A stretch of 64,000 bases of DNA from Bradyrhizobium huanghuaihaiense (GTDB lineage: Bacteria > Pseudomonadota > Alphaproteobacteria > Rhizobiales > Xanthobacteraceae). Where the stretch lies: NCBI RefSeq assembly GCF_007830635.1, contig NZ_VLLA01000003.1, positions 186,001-250,000 of the forward strand, read 5' to 3'. The notes beneath the pieces were generated by a model. It was not told the DNA's origin. It saw only the letters and a program-made list of their open reading frames with translations, and made no database searches. This document shows, one piece after another, positions 47,049 to 55,927 of the stretch; position 1 is the stretch's first letter, and each line of letters begins with the position of its first letter. The translations under genes were made by a program, and so were the position numbers.

Positions 47049-48726
47049 GCATCGCATCCGCTTTCGGGCGATCGAGCGGTACTATGCCCGCGATCGGACC
47101 CGGCTTTATGGTCACCTCCGCAAGTTGCCGCAGAAGCTGTGATACGTCGCAACGCGACAGCAGACGGCACGCGTAGTACTTGCGCACCAGAGCCTGGTTC
47201 GGCGCCGCGCCGGGACCCGGCTGGAACAAGATCGTCGCCTGCGGCCCGGACGGATCGAAATGACGGAACGCGCTTCCCGGCGCCGTCCGCGCCATTTCCA
47301 TTTCCTGGAGGATGGTCGGCCGCTCGGCCCGCAACGCAAATCCGAAGAAGGGTTGATCACCCCAGGCCAGGCGGAGCATCCCGGTGACCTCGGCCAGGCC
47401 GAACGGCACGTGCCGGGACGGGTAATCGACGAAACCATCATCGATCGCAAAGACCGTTGCTGCCGGCTGTGCGCGGTTCGCAAGATCGTTCGCAAGGGCT
47501 TCCTGCTTGAGGGTCCTCGCCTGCATGAAGATGTATGTGTTCAACAGCAGGCCGATCGACAGCACCGATCCAGTTCCGAACACGAGCGCGAAGGCTGCCT
47601 TCGGACCGATCACGTGTTCGACCCATCGCTTGAGACCGAGAAGGACCAACGCCGATGGCAGGCCGAACATCAGCAGATGACGGCTCTCATAGAAATGCAA
47701 GCTGGAGGGCCGCAAGCCGGCGACCAGATAGGGAAACGACAAGGCGAGAAACAGCACGACGGCGAGCAAGAGCGGCGCGGCAACCGTATACTTCGCGGTG
47801 GTCGGCCTCGCCTCGGACCACCACAACAACAAGGCCGCGCCGACGAGGAGCGCGGCCACGACGAGCGGCGCCGGTGCCTGGATTGTCATCTTGAGCGCGC
47901 CGACCACGATGTCCCAATAGCTCGTGATGAAAAACGCTTTCCAGCCGTTCGCCAACTCGCCGAGCGTCGGGAAATGGGCGCCATAGTGCTGCGCGTACAC
48001 GCCGATCCGCTTGAACCAGACGTTGAGCGCGCCCCAATAGACCAGAGGAAGCACCATCAATTCCGGATAGCCCAGAGCGCAGCGCCAGGCTGCGAGCCAT
48101 GTGCGGCGAACGAAGCCGTGCGTAGCGTCCCCGTTCCGCCATATCGCAACGAAGAGACCGAGCACCACGAAGGCATAGAGGACGATCGTCGAGTTGAGCG
48201 CGAAACTCAGAAGGAATACCAGCGCGGCGGCGACGCGAAGAAGAACGCGTCGCAGGCCATGAGCACCGAAGGCGAGCGTCAGGAGCCACGCGCCGACGAA
48301 CAGGAGCCCGAAGCTGAGCACGTAGACCGCATTCGCCTTGCCCGCCCAGAGCTGATAGCCGGGATAAGTCCAGACGATCAGCGCGAAGCCGACCGCCTCG
48401 GCGCGATCGAGCAGATCCAGCCGCGTTGCGGTCAGCACCAGACAGGTGGCGCCGAGGAGAATTCCGGCGAAGGCCAGCGCCACCATCACGGCGACCGGCG
48501 CACCGGTCCAGTTGGCGATGGTATCGTAGCTGTAGAAGACCGGGTGGCCGGCACCGGACAGGAGAAAATCGATGTCGATCATGTAGTCCGGACGCGGCTT
48601 GAGCACCAGCCAGTCGTCCATGAAGAGGCCGTCGTTCAGCAGCATCGGCGCATGCGCGACCAGCAGCAGCGCCAGCAGAACGACTGTCGCGCGCAGCATT
48701 GTGCCGGGAGGGGAAAGGGAACGCAT
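47038..48726 (-). CDS. Polytopic membrane protein, GT-C-like, unknown
   Basis: 562 residues from ATG 48726 (a TTG lies three codons upstream). A signal-like first segment is followed by about ten hydrophobic segments, with a soluble C-terminal domain of about 120 residues. The early acidic NDGLFMDDWL just after the first membrane segment resembles the loop-1 Asp motif of GT-C mannosyl/arabinosyltransferases. This suggests a lipid-sugar-dependent glycosyltransferase but does not prove it. Confidence 0.65.
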   Translation of the reverse strand: MRSLSPPGTMLRATVVLLALLLVAHAPMLLNDGLFMDDWLVLKPRPDYMIDIDFLLSGAGHPVFYSYDTIANWTGAPVAVMVALAFAGILLGATCLVLTATRLDLLDRAEAVGFALIVWTYPGYQLWAGKANAVYVLSFGLLFVGAWLLTLAFGAHGLRRVLLRVAAALVFLLSFALNSTIVLYAFVVLGLFVAIWRNGDATHGFVRRTWLAAWRCALGYPELMVLPLVYWGALNVWFKRIGVYAQHYGAHFPTLGELANGWKAFFITSYWDIVVGALKMTIQAPAPLVVAALLVGAALLLWWSEARPTTAKYTVAAPLLLAVVLFLALSFPYLVAGLRPSSLHFYESRHLLMFGLPSALVLLGLKRWVEHVIGPKAAFALVFGTGSVLSIGLLLNTYIFMQARTLKQEALANDLANRAQPAATVFAIDDGFVDYPSRHVPFGLAEVTGMLRLAWGDQPFFGFALRAERPTILQEMEMARTAPGSAFRHFDPSGPQATILFQPGPGAAPNQALVRKYYACRLLSRCDVSQLLRQLAEVTIKPGPIAGIVPLDRPKADAMPSR

Positions 48727-48793
48727 CGGCGGCAAGAATTCGCATGCCTATCTGAGCGCCGCAAGGGCCGAATGACCGGATCTCGATAGGTCA

Positions 48794-48822
48794 TTGACCC
48801 CAAAAATCCGACCTCCTATAGA
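48794..48822 (+). promoter_or_regulatory. Sigma-70-type promoter
   Basis: TTGACC (48794-48799), exactly 17 nt, TATAGA (48817-48822). It lies 57 nt upstream of the ATG at 48880 in the region between divergent genes and is one of the best promoter matches in the window. Confidence 0.65.
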
Positions 48823-48843
48823 CACCGCACAGGCTGGTCGGCA

Positions 48844-48869
48844 CCAAGGCGTCCAAGGCGTCCAAGGCG
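48844..48869. repeat. Short tandem repeat, 9-bp unit
   Basis: CCAAGGCGT occurs at 48844 and 48853, with a partial third copy at 48862, between the promoter above and the start codon at 48880. It lies in the 5' leader. Confidence 0.7.
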
Positions 48870-48879
48870 ATTTTCCGCG

Positions 48880-49386
48880 ATGAACTTCCTTCCGGGCCCG
48901 GCGCAGACCACTGCGATCTGTCTCAGTGTCGCGCTTCCGCTGCTGTTGCTGTGCTACGCACGTATCACTGCCATTCGCGGAGCTGGCCGCCGTTTTCGGC
49001 TCGGCTGTCTCAGCGTGGTGGTACTTTTTGTGATCGCCTGCATCGCAATTCCGGGTCCAAGGCATCTCGACGACGTGGTCAGCGGCCTCTTCCTCCTGGC
49101 GACGGCGATGATGCTTTGCTACGTCCTGTTCAGCCTGCTGGCCTGGGGCTTTACCCTGACGCTGCTCACGGCGCTCGCCCGGGCCGGATCTCCCCTCACC
49201 CTGGAGCAATGGGCTGCGGCCTACATGCAGGGCGGAGATCTCGGCACCTTCGCGCACAATCGATTGAAGCTGCTGATCGGTTCGGGAATGGTGATGATGG
49301 CCGGCGGCAAATTGGCGCCAACGGCCAAGGGGCTTGCGGTGGCGCATTTCGTCAAGTTCGTTCGTTTCTCAACCGGGCTTGGATAA
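48880..49386 (+). CDS. Small membrane protein, unknown
   Basis: 168 residues with three or four hydrophobic segments in the first 105 residues and a short soluble tail containing GGDLGTFAHNRLKLLIGSGM. No family recognised. It is followed 7 nt later by another membrane protein of the same length, and both precede a glycosyltransferase. The three probably form one transcription unit from the promoter at 48,794. Confidence 0.65.
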   Translation: MNFLPGPAQTTAICLSVALPLLLLCYARITAIRGAGRRFRLGCLSVVVLFVIACIAIPGPRHLDDVVSGLFLLATAMMLCYVLFSLLAWGFTLTLLTALARAGSPLTLEQWAAAYMQGGDLGTFAHNRLKLLIGSGMVMMAGGKLAPTAKGLAVAHFVKFVRFSTGLG

Positions 49387-49393
49387 CGTCACG

Positions 49394-49900
49394 ATGTCAT
49401 TCGCTGTCGGTTTCATCGCTGCCGTCGCCTTTGCCGTGCTGGCACCTGTCCTGCAATTCGTCGCGCGCGCTCGGGCATGGTCGCTTGCACCGGTGATCGT
49501 GCTCGCGATCACCGCCGTCGCTTCGCATCTTCTCGGCGTGCTGCTCGGCATCTTGACCGTTCCGCAATTCCGCTATTGGGACGCCGCATCGATTTTCGGC
49601 TTTGGCGTCATGGGTTACGTTTTCGCTTTCGGCGCAGTCTACAAATCGGTCTCGCTGGACATCCTGCTGGGTCTTGCCGAACGGCCCGAGCGGACGGCTC
49701 CGCTGTCGGACGTCGTGGAACGGCAAGTTCCAGCTCTATTCCGGGGGCGGACCGGGATCTTGATGGACGGCGGTCTGGTCGAGCAGGTCGATTCGCGGTT
49801 TGCCGTGACGGCGGCAGGGCAGATCATGGCCGGCCGGATCGGGCGCCTGCGGCGTGCCTTTGGCATCGGCGATACCGGGCTATACGATTTTGTCGACTAG
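49394..49900 (+). CDS. Small membrane protein, unknown
   Basis: 168 residues from ATG 49394 (MSFAVGFIAAVAFAVLAPVL). About four hydrophobic segments are followed by a soluble C-terminal part ending GIGDTGLYDFVD. The frame is open 20 codons upstream across the previous stop, but hydrophobic sequence begins at this Met. Layout resembles the previous gene (membrane part, then small domain), but no sequence match is obvious. Confidence 0.62.
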   Translation: MSFAVGFIAAVAFAVLAPVLQFVARARAWSLAPVIVLAITAVASHLLGVLLGILTVPQFRYWDAASIFGFGVMGYVFAFGAVYKSVSLDILLGLAERPERTAPLSDVVERQVPALFRGRTGILMDGGLVEQVDSRFAVTAAGQIMAGRIGRLRRAFGIGDTGLYDFVD

Positions 49901-50028
49901 TTGTTGCCCGAATGCAACGCACTTGCGTTGACCTGGTTGACGGGACCGATATTGTCGGCCGCGTTTCGATCACCTAGAGTTGTGGGTGGGGTTCCAACAG
50001 TACCGAGTGGCCGGCGACGGGTTATATT

Positions 50029-50790
50029 ATGACACCTTCCAGGGCGGCAAAAAGGCTTACGATCGTCATCCCTGCTCTGAACGAGCAGGACAAGATCGCC
50101 GACACCATCGACGGCGTGCTGCCGCTTGCACGCGAGCTGCTGGACGATTTCGAGATCTTTCTGATCGACGACGGCAGCACCGACGCCACCGGCGCGATCA
50201 TGGACGAATTCGCGGCCAGCGACCGCCGGATCATTGTTCATCATAACGCCGAGCGGCGGGGTGTCGGCGCCGGCTTCGAATACGCCCTGTCGCGCGCGAA
50301 ATTCGATTCCATCACGCTGATCCCCGGCGATCACGCCTTTCAGAACGAAGGCATTGAGAGGATGTTCAAGGCGGTCGGCGCCGCCAACATGGTGATCACC
50401 CACCGCGACAATCAATCGGACCGTTCCGTCAACCGCTCGATCCAGTCGCATTCGCTGCGCTTCATCCTGAACTGCCTGTTCGGCTTCTGGCTGTCGGACT
50501 ACCACAGCATGATCGTCTACCCCGTGAGATGGCTGCGCCAGATCGCGGTCAAGGCCGACGGTTACGGCTATCAGATCTGTGCGTTGATCTCGCTGCTCCA
50601 GCTCGGCCTTACCTATGTGCAGGTGCCGGTCAGCCTGAATGCGGAGTTGAAGGGCTCTTCCCGTGCGCTGCGGCTGCGCACCTATTTCGAGCTCGGCGGG
50701 ACGATCTTCTCGCTGCTCCGCCGCGTTCCCATCCGGGACGTCGATCTCAGCCAGATTCCCGCCGAAGCCGGCCGGACCTCCGCCCGCTAA
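50029..50790 (+). CDS. Family 2 glycosyltransferase
   Basis: 253 residues, GT-A fold. The nucleotide-sugar binding start is LTIVIPALNEQDKI, the DDGSTD motif is in FLIDDGSTDATG, and the DXD-equivalent may be in LIPGDHAFQ. It resembles polyprenyl-phosphate sugar transferases and O-antigen GT2 enzymes. No C-terminal membrane segments are obvious. It is the last gene before the tRNA scar. Confidence 0.85.
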   Translation: MTPSRAAKRLTIVIPALNEQDKIADTIDGVLPLARELLDDFEIFLIDDGSTDATGAIMDEFAASDRRIIVHHNAERRGVGAGFEYALSRAKFDSITLIPGDHAFQNEGIERMFKAVGAANMVITHRDNQSDRSVNRSIQSHSLRFILNCLFGFWLSDYHSMIVYPVRWLRQIAVKADGYGYQICALISLLQLGLTYVQVPVSLNAELKGSSRALRLRTYFELGGTIFSLLRRVPIRDVDLSQIPAEAGRTSAR

Positions 50791-50809
50791 TCCACCGGCA
50801 AGGCCTGCT

Positions 50810-50830
50810 GTGGCGGACAACAGCCGCCAC
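50810..50830 (+). terminator. Hairpin after the glycosyltransferase gene
   Basis: GTGGCGG (50810-50816), loop ACAACAG, CCGCCAC (50824-50830), 19 nt after the stop codon. There is no U-run. Confidence 0.45.
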
Positions 50831-50883
50831 CGGGCTTACTTATCCCTGCCCCGCCAAAATTCGACCTAAGTGATTGATTTTGC

Positions 50884-50928
50884 TGGCAGGAGTGGCAGGG
50901 CTCGAACCTGCGACCCCCGGTTTTGGAG
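50884..50928 (-). pseudogene. 3' fragment of tRNA-Trp (CCA anticodon), attachment-site remnant
   Basis: Read on the minus strand, the segment gives the anticodon loop CTCCAAA, the 3' half of the anticodon stem ACCGG, a variable loop, the T arm GCAGG-TTCGAGC-CCTGC, the 3' acceptor strand CACTCCT, a discriminator G and CCA. The 5' half is missing: the bases before the loop (GCGAA) cannot pair with ACCGG and no D arm follows. This is what remains when an element integrates into a tRNA 3' end and restores the intact gene at its other border. Confidence 0.85.
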
Positions 50929-51051
50929 TTCGCGAAGGGACGTTAGGCCTAGTTGGGCCAGGGCCGACCAGTGTGGTTAGTCGCGATTTTCGGACCGAAA
51001 CGAGCCTTTTGGCACGGTTTGGTCCGTTTAGTTCTTCGGGGCCGGATCGAG

Positions 51052-51075
51052 TTTGGGTCCAAATTTGGGTCCAAA
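51052..51075. repeat. Tandem 12-bp repeats near the tRNA scar
   Basis: TTTGGGTCCAAA occurs twice without a gap (51052-51063, 51064-51075), each nearly self-complementary, and a shorter TTTGGTCC stands at 51018. Position about 125 bp inside the island border is suitable for integrase or excisionase arm sites. The 51,000-51,230 stretch holds no convincing gene. Confidence 0.5.
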
Positions 51076-51273
51076 CCCTTGGCGCGTGGCGGGAAGCAGA
51101 CTTTGCTCTAATTCAGATCGCCGCACAAACAGCGCCCTCTCCCCTTCTCGCTCAAGTAGAACGAAAGTCTCGGATGACAGTTATACGGGTATGCTGGGAG
51201 GAATCAGTCGGCTAGGCTATGGAAGCTAGGAAAAAGGGGTCTGGCCCCATTAAGCTAGTTTTTGAACGGGACC

Positions 51274-51293
51274 TTAAGCGCGACGACGCTTAA
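51274..51293. promoter_or_regulatory. Perfect inverted repeat upstream of the AAA/subtilase/nuclease operon
   Basis: TTAAGCG (51274-51280), six bases, CGCTTAA (51287-51293). It ends 33 nt before the ATPase start codon, where a repressor would block transcription. No regulator gene is next to it. Confidence 0.5.
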
Positions 51294-51326
51294 TCAATAC
51301 CCCACCGCGGGAGAAGGGAGGAGAAC

Positions 51327-52328
51327 ATGTCGACGACAAAGCACTTAGTCGCGCTCCTCAACTCCCATATCGACGGTGATGTGGAGCAGTTCCTTTCGAT
51401 CGCCCTTCAAGTAGCTGCGCAAGAGGCCCGTCAAGGACGTTCCGAGGAAGCCGACCAACTCAAACGCTTGGTCCAGAAGGCCCGTAACCAGCAGCGTAGC
51501 GGTCGTCCGGCCGGCGGCCAGACGCCTATCCCTCTCGCGCGTCCACGCGGTGAGCTACAGGGCCTCGTCGAAAGCACCTATCCGAAGATCACCCTAGCCA
51601 GCATGGTCCTGTCGGAGGACGTGCGCGAGCGTCTAAGCCGCATTGTGCGTCAGCAGCATGAGCGAGCCAGGCTGCGCGACCATGGGCAGGCCCCTACTAC
51701 TCACATGCTGCTGGTCGGGCCGCCAGGCACGGGCAAGACCATGACAGCATCCGCGCTGGCAGGTGAACTGCACCTGCCCTTGTTCACCGTTCGGCTCGAA
51801 GCGCTGTTCAGCCGTTACTTCGGCGAGACCGCCGCGAAGTTGCGCCTCCTCTTCGATCAGATCGCGCAAACGCGCGGCGTCTACCTGCTGGACGAGTTCG
51901 ACGCGATCGGCTCGCGTCGAGGCGATCCGAATGACGTCGGCGAGATCCGCCGCGTACTTAACTCTGTGCTCGCCTTCATGGAGGAGCCGAACTCGACAGA
52001 TAGCCTCGTGCTCGCGGCCACCAACCACGTTGCGATCCTCGACGAAGCGCTGGCGCGGCGGTTCGACGAGGTGATTGAATATAGCTATCCGGATCGAGCG
52101 GGCGCGCGCGCCATTATCGAGCGACGACTTGGCAACTTCAAACTGAACGGCTCATGGGCAACCGTCGAGCCCGCGCTCGAGGGATTGAGCCAAGGTGAAC
52201 TCGTTCGTGCGGCAGATGCTGTCGTTAAGGACGCTATTCTTGAGGGCGCCTCGAAAGCGTTGCCTGCTGCCCTCGCGCGTGCGCTTCAAAATCGTCAGAC
52301 CCTCAAGGGCAAATTCCACCGGCGTTAG
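51327..52328 (+). CDS. AAA+ ATPase of an ATPase-subtilase pair
   Basis: 333 residues, preceded by a strong GGAGG. One AAA module: Walker A GPPGTGKT (131-138), Walker B YLLDE (186-190), sensor 1 Asn233 in AATN, and ALARRFDEV with likely arginine finger 244/245. The N-terminal 85 residues are helical and polar and may bind the partner. The fold is of the classical FtsH/spastin-like type but has no membrane or protease part of its own. By gene order it should regulate the subtilase encoded next, perhaps as an unfoldase or a switch. Confidence 0.88.
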   Translation: MSTTKHLVALLNSHIDGDVEQFLSIALQVAAQEARQGRSEEADQLKRLVQKARNQQRSGRPAGGQTPIPLARPRGELQGLVESTYPKITLASMVLSEDVRERLSRIVRQQHERARLRDHGQAPTTHMLLVGPPGTGKTMTASALAGELHLPLFTVRLEALFSRYFGETAAKLRLLFDQIAQTRGVYLLDEFDAIGSRRGDPNDVGEIRRVLNSVLAFMEEPNSTDSLVLAATNHVAILDEALARRFDEVIEYSYPDRAGARAIIERRLGNFKLNGSWATVEPALEGLSQGELVRAADAVVKDAILEGASKALPAALARALQNRQTLKGKFHRR

Positions 52329-52385
52329 CGAGACCCTTTGTCTGCCGGACGGGATGAAACATTCATGCTCAAGGGTTAGCTTCAA

Positions 52386-54941
52386 ATGGCGGGGGCCGAC
52401 GAAGAAGATTACGGGGCGCGCGATCGTCCGCACATCTCAATCAACGCATTTCGTGAGGCGACACAGTACGAATACCCGTCGCGCAGGCAGGAACGAAGGC
52501 CGCTGCGGGAGGATTACGCTGCGCACGCAAACGCCCTCCTCAATCAGCTAACGCACGCATTGGGAGGCCTGCCGGCGCCACCCGCCGATACGCGCTTACA
52601 AATCGAAGGGCTGAAGCCGGGCACGGTGATTGAAATTTCGACCCGCCCGCCCGAAGACGGGTCACGCACCAAAGCGGCGAAGGTACCGGCAGCGCTGGAT
52701 TTTCCAACGCAGGACATCGTTGTTCTGCGAACCGAGCGGCGGGACGATCGTACCGAGAGCGCGCTCGTGTTCGTACCTGATGACGCCCGCACCTTTCTCC
52801 AAGGACGCATCACGAATTACGGAAGCGATCCAGGCAATGCGCGGCGCCCTGATCTCGATCGTTTTGAGGTCGTCGAAACGATCGCTTCCGTCTCCGTCCG
52901 GTCACTTTTCGTCGGTGATGTCGATTTCACTGTCCCGGACGTCGTCTGGTGGGAGTTCTGGGTTCGAAACGGACCGAGCTGGGCCGACAGAGTTGCCGAG
53001 CGAGCCCGCGCTGCCGAACTCGATGTGCACGCCGATCGCCTCTTCTTCCCCGATACGACCGTTGTGTTCGTTCACGGCGCAGCGAGCGTGATCGCTGCTT
53101 TCGCGTCGCGAGTCCCTGGAGCTATCAATGAAATTCGGCGTGCACTTGGGACTATCGAGCCCTTCTTGGACCGGAGCGGCCCGGGATTGGACCAGCACGA
53201 TTGGGTGGCTGAACTTGCCCAACGTGTGGTACGGGCGCCAGACGACAAATCTGTAGTGTGCGCGCTAGACACTGGCGTCGCTGCCGACCATCTGCTGATC
53301 GTACCAGGTCTAAAAGGCGCATGGGCTTACGACGCAGCTTGGCAAACGGATGACCACGCCCCAGATGGTGGGCACGGAACGGGTATAGCCAGCCTTATTC
53401 TTTACGGCGATCTCGAGCCGCATATGAACGGAGCGCAGCCCGTCGAGCTGACACACGGCGTGGAATCCATGAAGCTGCTTCCACCGAAGGGCTTTCCTCC
53501 TACCAAGCCGCCGAGCTACGGAGTGGTCACCCAAGGCGCCGTAGCTCAGGTCGAGATCGAACGCCCGGGCGTGATCCGCTCCTTCTGTCTCGCGAACTCA
53601 GCGATTGATTTCTCATCGAGCCGGCCATCGACATGGAGTGGAGCACTCGATCAGGTCGCGGCAGGCTCAATGCCTGGCGATGCTGCTCAGGGTCTGCCCG
53701 CATCCGCAGCGCCTAAGCGGTTCATCATCGTGGCGGCCGGCAACGTAGCCGGAGGAATGTTGGCTGACGTCGTTCCTTCGCAACCCCTCGAGGATCCGTC
53801 ACAGAGTTGGAATGCTCTGACGATCGGCGGCATCACCCGCAAGGATCAGATACCGGCACCGCCACCGGCATTGGAGCCCGTCGTTCCCGCCAACCATCGC
53901 AGCCCTTTCAGCCGCGGGTCTCAATCGCTTCCCGACGATTTGACACCGATCAAACCAGAAGTCCTGTTCGAGGCCGGCAACATGCTGTCTGACAACAGCG
54001 GATTTTGCGGATGGCACCCCGCAGTCTCATTGCTTGCGGCCGGATCAGACGTGGTCGTCGAGCCCTTAGTGCCTTTCTGGGCGACTAGCGCCGCAGCCGG
54101 AGTGGCAGGCAACTTTGTTGGTCAGCTTCAAGCAGCCCTGATGGAACTGTGGCCCGAAACGCATCGGGCGCTTGCCATCGATAGCGCGACTTGGCCACAG
54201 CCAATCCGGAAAAAGCTTATCGGCACGGGAGCTCACTGGAAGACGACAAACTCGAAGGCTGATAGGCAGAAAATCCTTCGCGAGGTGGGCTACGGCGTGC
54301 CGGACATCGGGCGCGCGATCTTATCGGCCCGTAACGACGTGACGTTAGTCGCTGAAGCGGAAATCCAACCTTACGCTGTCGGTAAGGATGGGCGAACCGG
54401 CGTGTTCAACGAGATGCATTTCTATGATCTGCCCTGGCCGCGGGCGGCGTTGGAGCAGCTCGAGAACGAGATCGTCACCATGAAGGTGACGCTCTCGTAC
54501 TTCATCGAACCAAATTTGACGGGTCGCGCAGCCACGCGGCCCGACACCTATAGGTCTTTCGGCTTGCGTTTTGCAATGAAGAAACGCACCGAAACCGACG
54601 CCGCATTCCGAGCGCGCATTAACGCTGCGCAAGACAGGGACGGAACGACCGCTGATAAGGAGGCCGACTGCTGGCTACTCGGCCCGAAGGCTGTACAAGC
54701 CGGGTCGCTCCACTGCGATCTATGGCGCGGGCACGCGGTCGACTTAGCTGGCCACGATGCAGTTGCAGTTTATCCAGTCGGCGGTTGGTGGAAGTCGCAC
54801 TTAGGACAGCAACGCGTGACTGACAAAGGACGCTACGCTCTCGTTATATCTATCGCCGCGCCGGAGCATGCGATCGATTTATATACAGAGATCGAGAACG
54901 CGGTGCAGCTCAAGGCTGACGTCGAAATACCGGCAGGCTGA
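52386..54941 (+). CDS. S8 (subtilisin-like) serine protease
   Basis: 851 residues. The catalytic residues are Asp295 (VCALDTGVA), His330 (DGGHGTGIA), the oxyanion Asn453 (VAAGN) and Ser568 in WATSAAAG, the equivalent of the GTSMA motif with Gly replaced by Ala. About 285 residues precede the protease domain and about 270 follow it. There is no signal peptide, so it should act in the cytoplasm, unlike most subtilases. It starts 57 nt after the ATPase stop. The pair probably forms an ATP-controlled protease whose target is unknown. Confidence 0.88.
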   Translation: MAGADEEDYGARDRPHISINAFREATQYEYPSRRQERRPLREDYAAHANALLNQLTHALGGLPAPPADTRLQIEGLKPGTVIEISTRPPEDGSRTKAAKVPAALDFPTQDIVVLRTERRDDRTESALVFVPDDARTFLQGRITNYGSDPGNARRPDLDRFEVVETIASVSVRSLFVGDVDFTVPDVVWWEFWVRNGPSWADRVAERARAAELDVHADRLFFPDTTVVFVHGAASVIAAFASRVPGAINEIRRALGTIEPFLDRSGPGLDQHDWVAELAQRVVRAPDDKSVVCALDTGVAADHLLIVPGLKGAWAYDAAWQTDDHAPDGGHGTGIASLILYGDLEPHMNGAQPVELTHGVESMKLLPPKGFPPTKPPSYGVVTQGAVAQVEIERPGVIRSFCLANSAIDFSSSRPSTWSGALDQVAAGSMPGDAAQGLPASAAPKRFIIVAAGNVAGGMLADVVPSQPLEDPSQSWNALTIGGITRKDQIPAPPPALEPVVPANHRSPFSRGSQSLPDDLTPIKPEVLFEAGNMLSDNSGFCGWHPAVSLLAAGSDVVVEPLVPFWATSAAAGVAGNFVGQLQAALMELWPETHRALAIDSATWPQPIRKKLIGTGAHWKTTNSKADRQKILREVGYGVPDIGRAILSARNDVTLVAEAEIQPYAVGKDGRTGVFNEMHFYDLPWPRAALEQLENEIVTMKVTLSYFIEPNLTGRAATRPDTYRSFGLRFAMKKRTETDAAFRARINAAQDRDGTTADKEADCWLLGPKAVQAGSLHCDLWRGHAVDLAGHDAVAVYPVGGWWKSHLGQQRVTDKGRYALVISIAAPEHAIDLYTEIENAVQLKADVEIPAG

Positions 54942-54958
54942 ACGGAGGATTTCGCGAA

Positions 54959-55840
54959 ATGTCGGCGGCACCATCGCCTGAAAATATTATGGAGGCCCTC
55001 AACGACTCCGGCTACCTGATGGAGCAGGAGGTCGCGACTGTACTCGAAGGGCTGGGCTACCACGTGCAGACTAATTTTCCCTTTGAAGATATCGACGAGG
55101 GTAAATCGCGCGAGATGGACGTGCGCGCGATCAAGACGATTGCACGCAACGAGGCGCGCAAGCTCTCCTGCGTGTTCGAGATTATTGTCGAGTGCAAGAA
55201 CAGCAGCAACCCGTTCGTATTCATAGGCCGACCGAAGACCGCAGCGGATCAGCGCTTGGCCCCGGAAGAATACGTGTTCTTCACGCGATGGTACGAGACA
55301 CACAAACCGGTGGGGAAAGGAGGTAGCAGTGTGCAGTTGACGGAGCCGTTCCATCATCTCGGCTTCCCCAACGTGCACTATGCTTATCAGCGTCCCGAGA
55401 AGGCGGTGCAATTCTGTCGGGTTGATCGCAAGGGGAGCGGCTGGCATGCAAACCATGCCGGCCTGTACGACGCAATCTTCTTTCCTATGGCCAAGGCCGT
55501 CAGCTCGCGAATGAAGGAGATACCGAGAGAGCCGCGCCACGACGAATGGCGCTATCTATGGTTTTTTGTCCCGCTAGTGGTGGTGAGCAGTGACATTTAC
55601 TGGGTGGACTCGATGCAGCAAGCCCCAACGCCGGAGGTCCGACCGTACGTGACTTTTAGGCGGCAACTGCGCAGTAAGACGCTCAACGGCTCGTTCTCCG
55701 TCGACTTTGTTCGGCAGGACTATCTTGCCTGGTTCGACACCGCATGCCTCGGCCGGATCGCGGAACACGCGGCAATGCTTGTAAACGAAGAGCCGGATCT
55801 CGTATTAAAAAAGGAAATTGCTTGGGACGACGCGAGGTAG
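54959..55840 (+). CDS. PD-(D/E)XK-like nuclease, third gene of the ATPase-subtilase operon
   Basis: 293 residues, 17 nt after the subtilase stop with GGAGG upstream. Near the N-terminus lie the elements of a restriction-endonuclease fold: Glu24 in LMEQEVATVLEGLGYHV, Asp54 in REMDVRAIK, and Glu78-Cys-Lys80 in FEIIVECKN. The remaining 200 residues are unassigned. The motif spacing fits Mrr-like or Cas4-like nucleases, but homology was not searched, so the nuclease assignment is an inference from pattern. It may be the effector that the protease releases. Confidence 0.68.
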   Translation: MSAAPSPENIMEALNDSGYLMEQEVATVLEGLGYHVQTNFPFEDIDEGKSREMDVRAIKTIARNEARKLSCVFEIIVECKNSSNPFVFIGRPKTAADQRLAPEEYVFFTRWYETHKPVGKGGSSVQLTEPFHHLGFPNVHYAYQRPEKAVQFCRVDRKGSGWHANHAGLYDAIFFPMAKAVSSRMKEIPREPRHDEWRYLWFFVPLVVVSSDIYWVDSMQQAPTPEVRPYVTFRRQLRSKTLNGSFSVDFVRQDYLAWFDTACLGRIAEHAAMLVNEEPDLVLKKEIAWDDAR

Positions 55841-55927
55841 ATGTGGCCGCAACGCAGCGCCACTGCGTACGATCAATCTCCGCGCCTCTCGCCCACAGTG
55901 AACGTCGTAGCCAGGAAAGGCCAACAA

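Noticed and set aside
50874..51215. A 113-residue frame beginning MILLAGVAGLEPATPGF
   Set aside because: It translates across the tRNA-Trp remnant; the VAGLEPATPGF-type string is a well-known artefact of reading tRNA genes on the wrong strand.
51236..51248. GGGG-TCTGG-CCCC as a REP element or terminator
   Set aside because: Only a single four-pair stem, with no second copy seen nearby.
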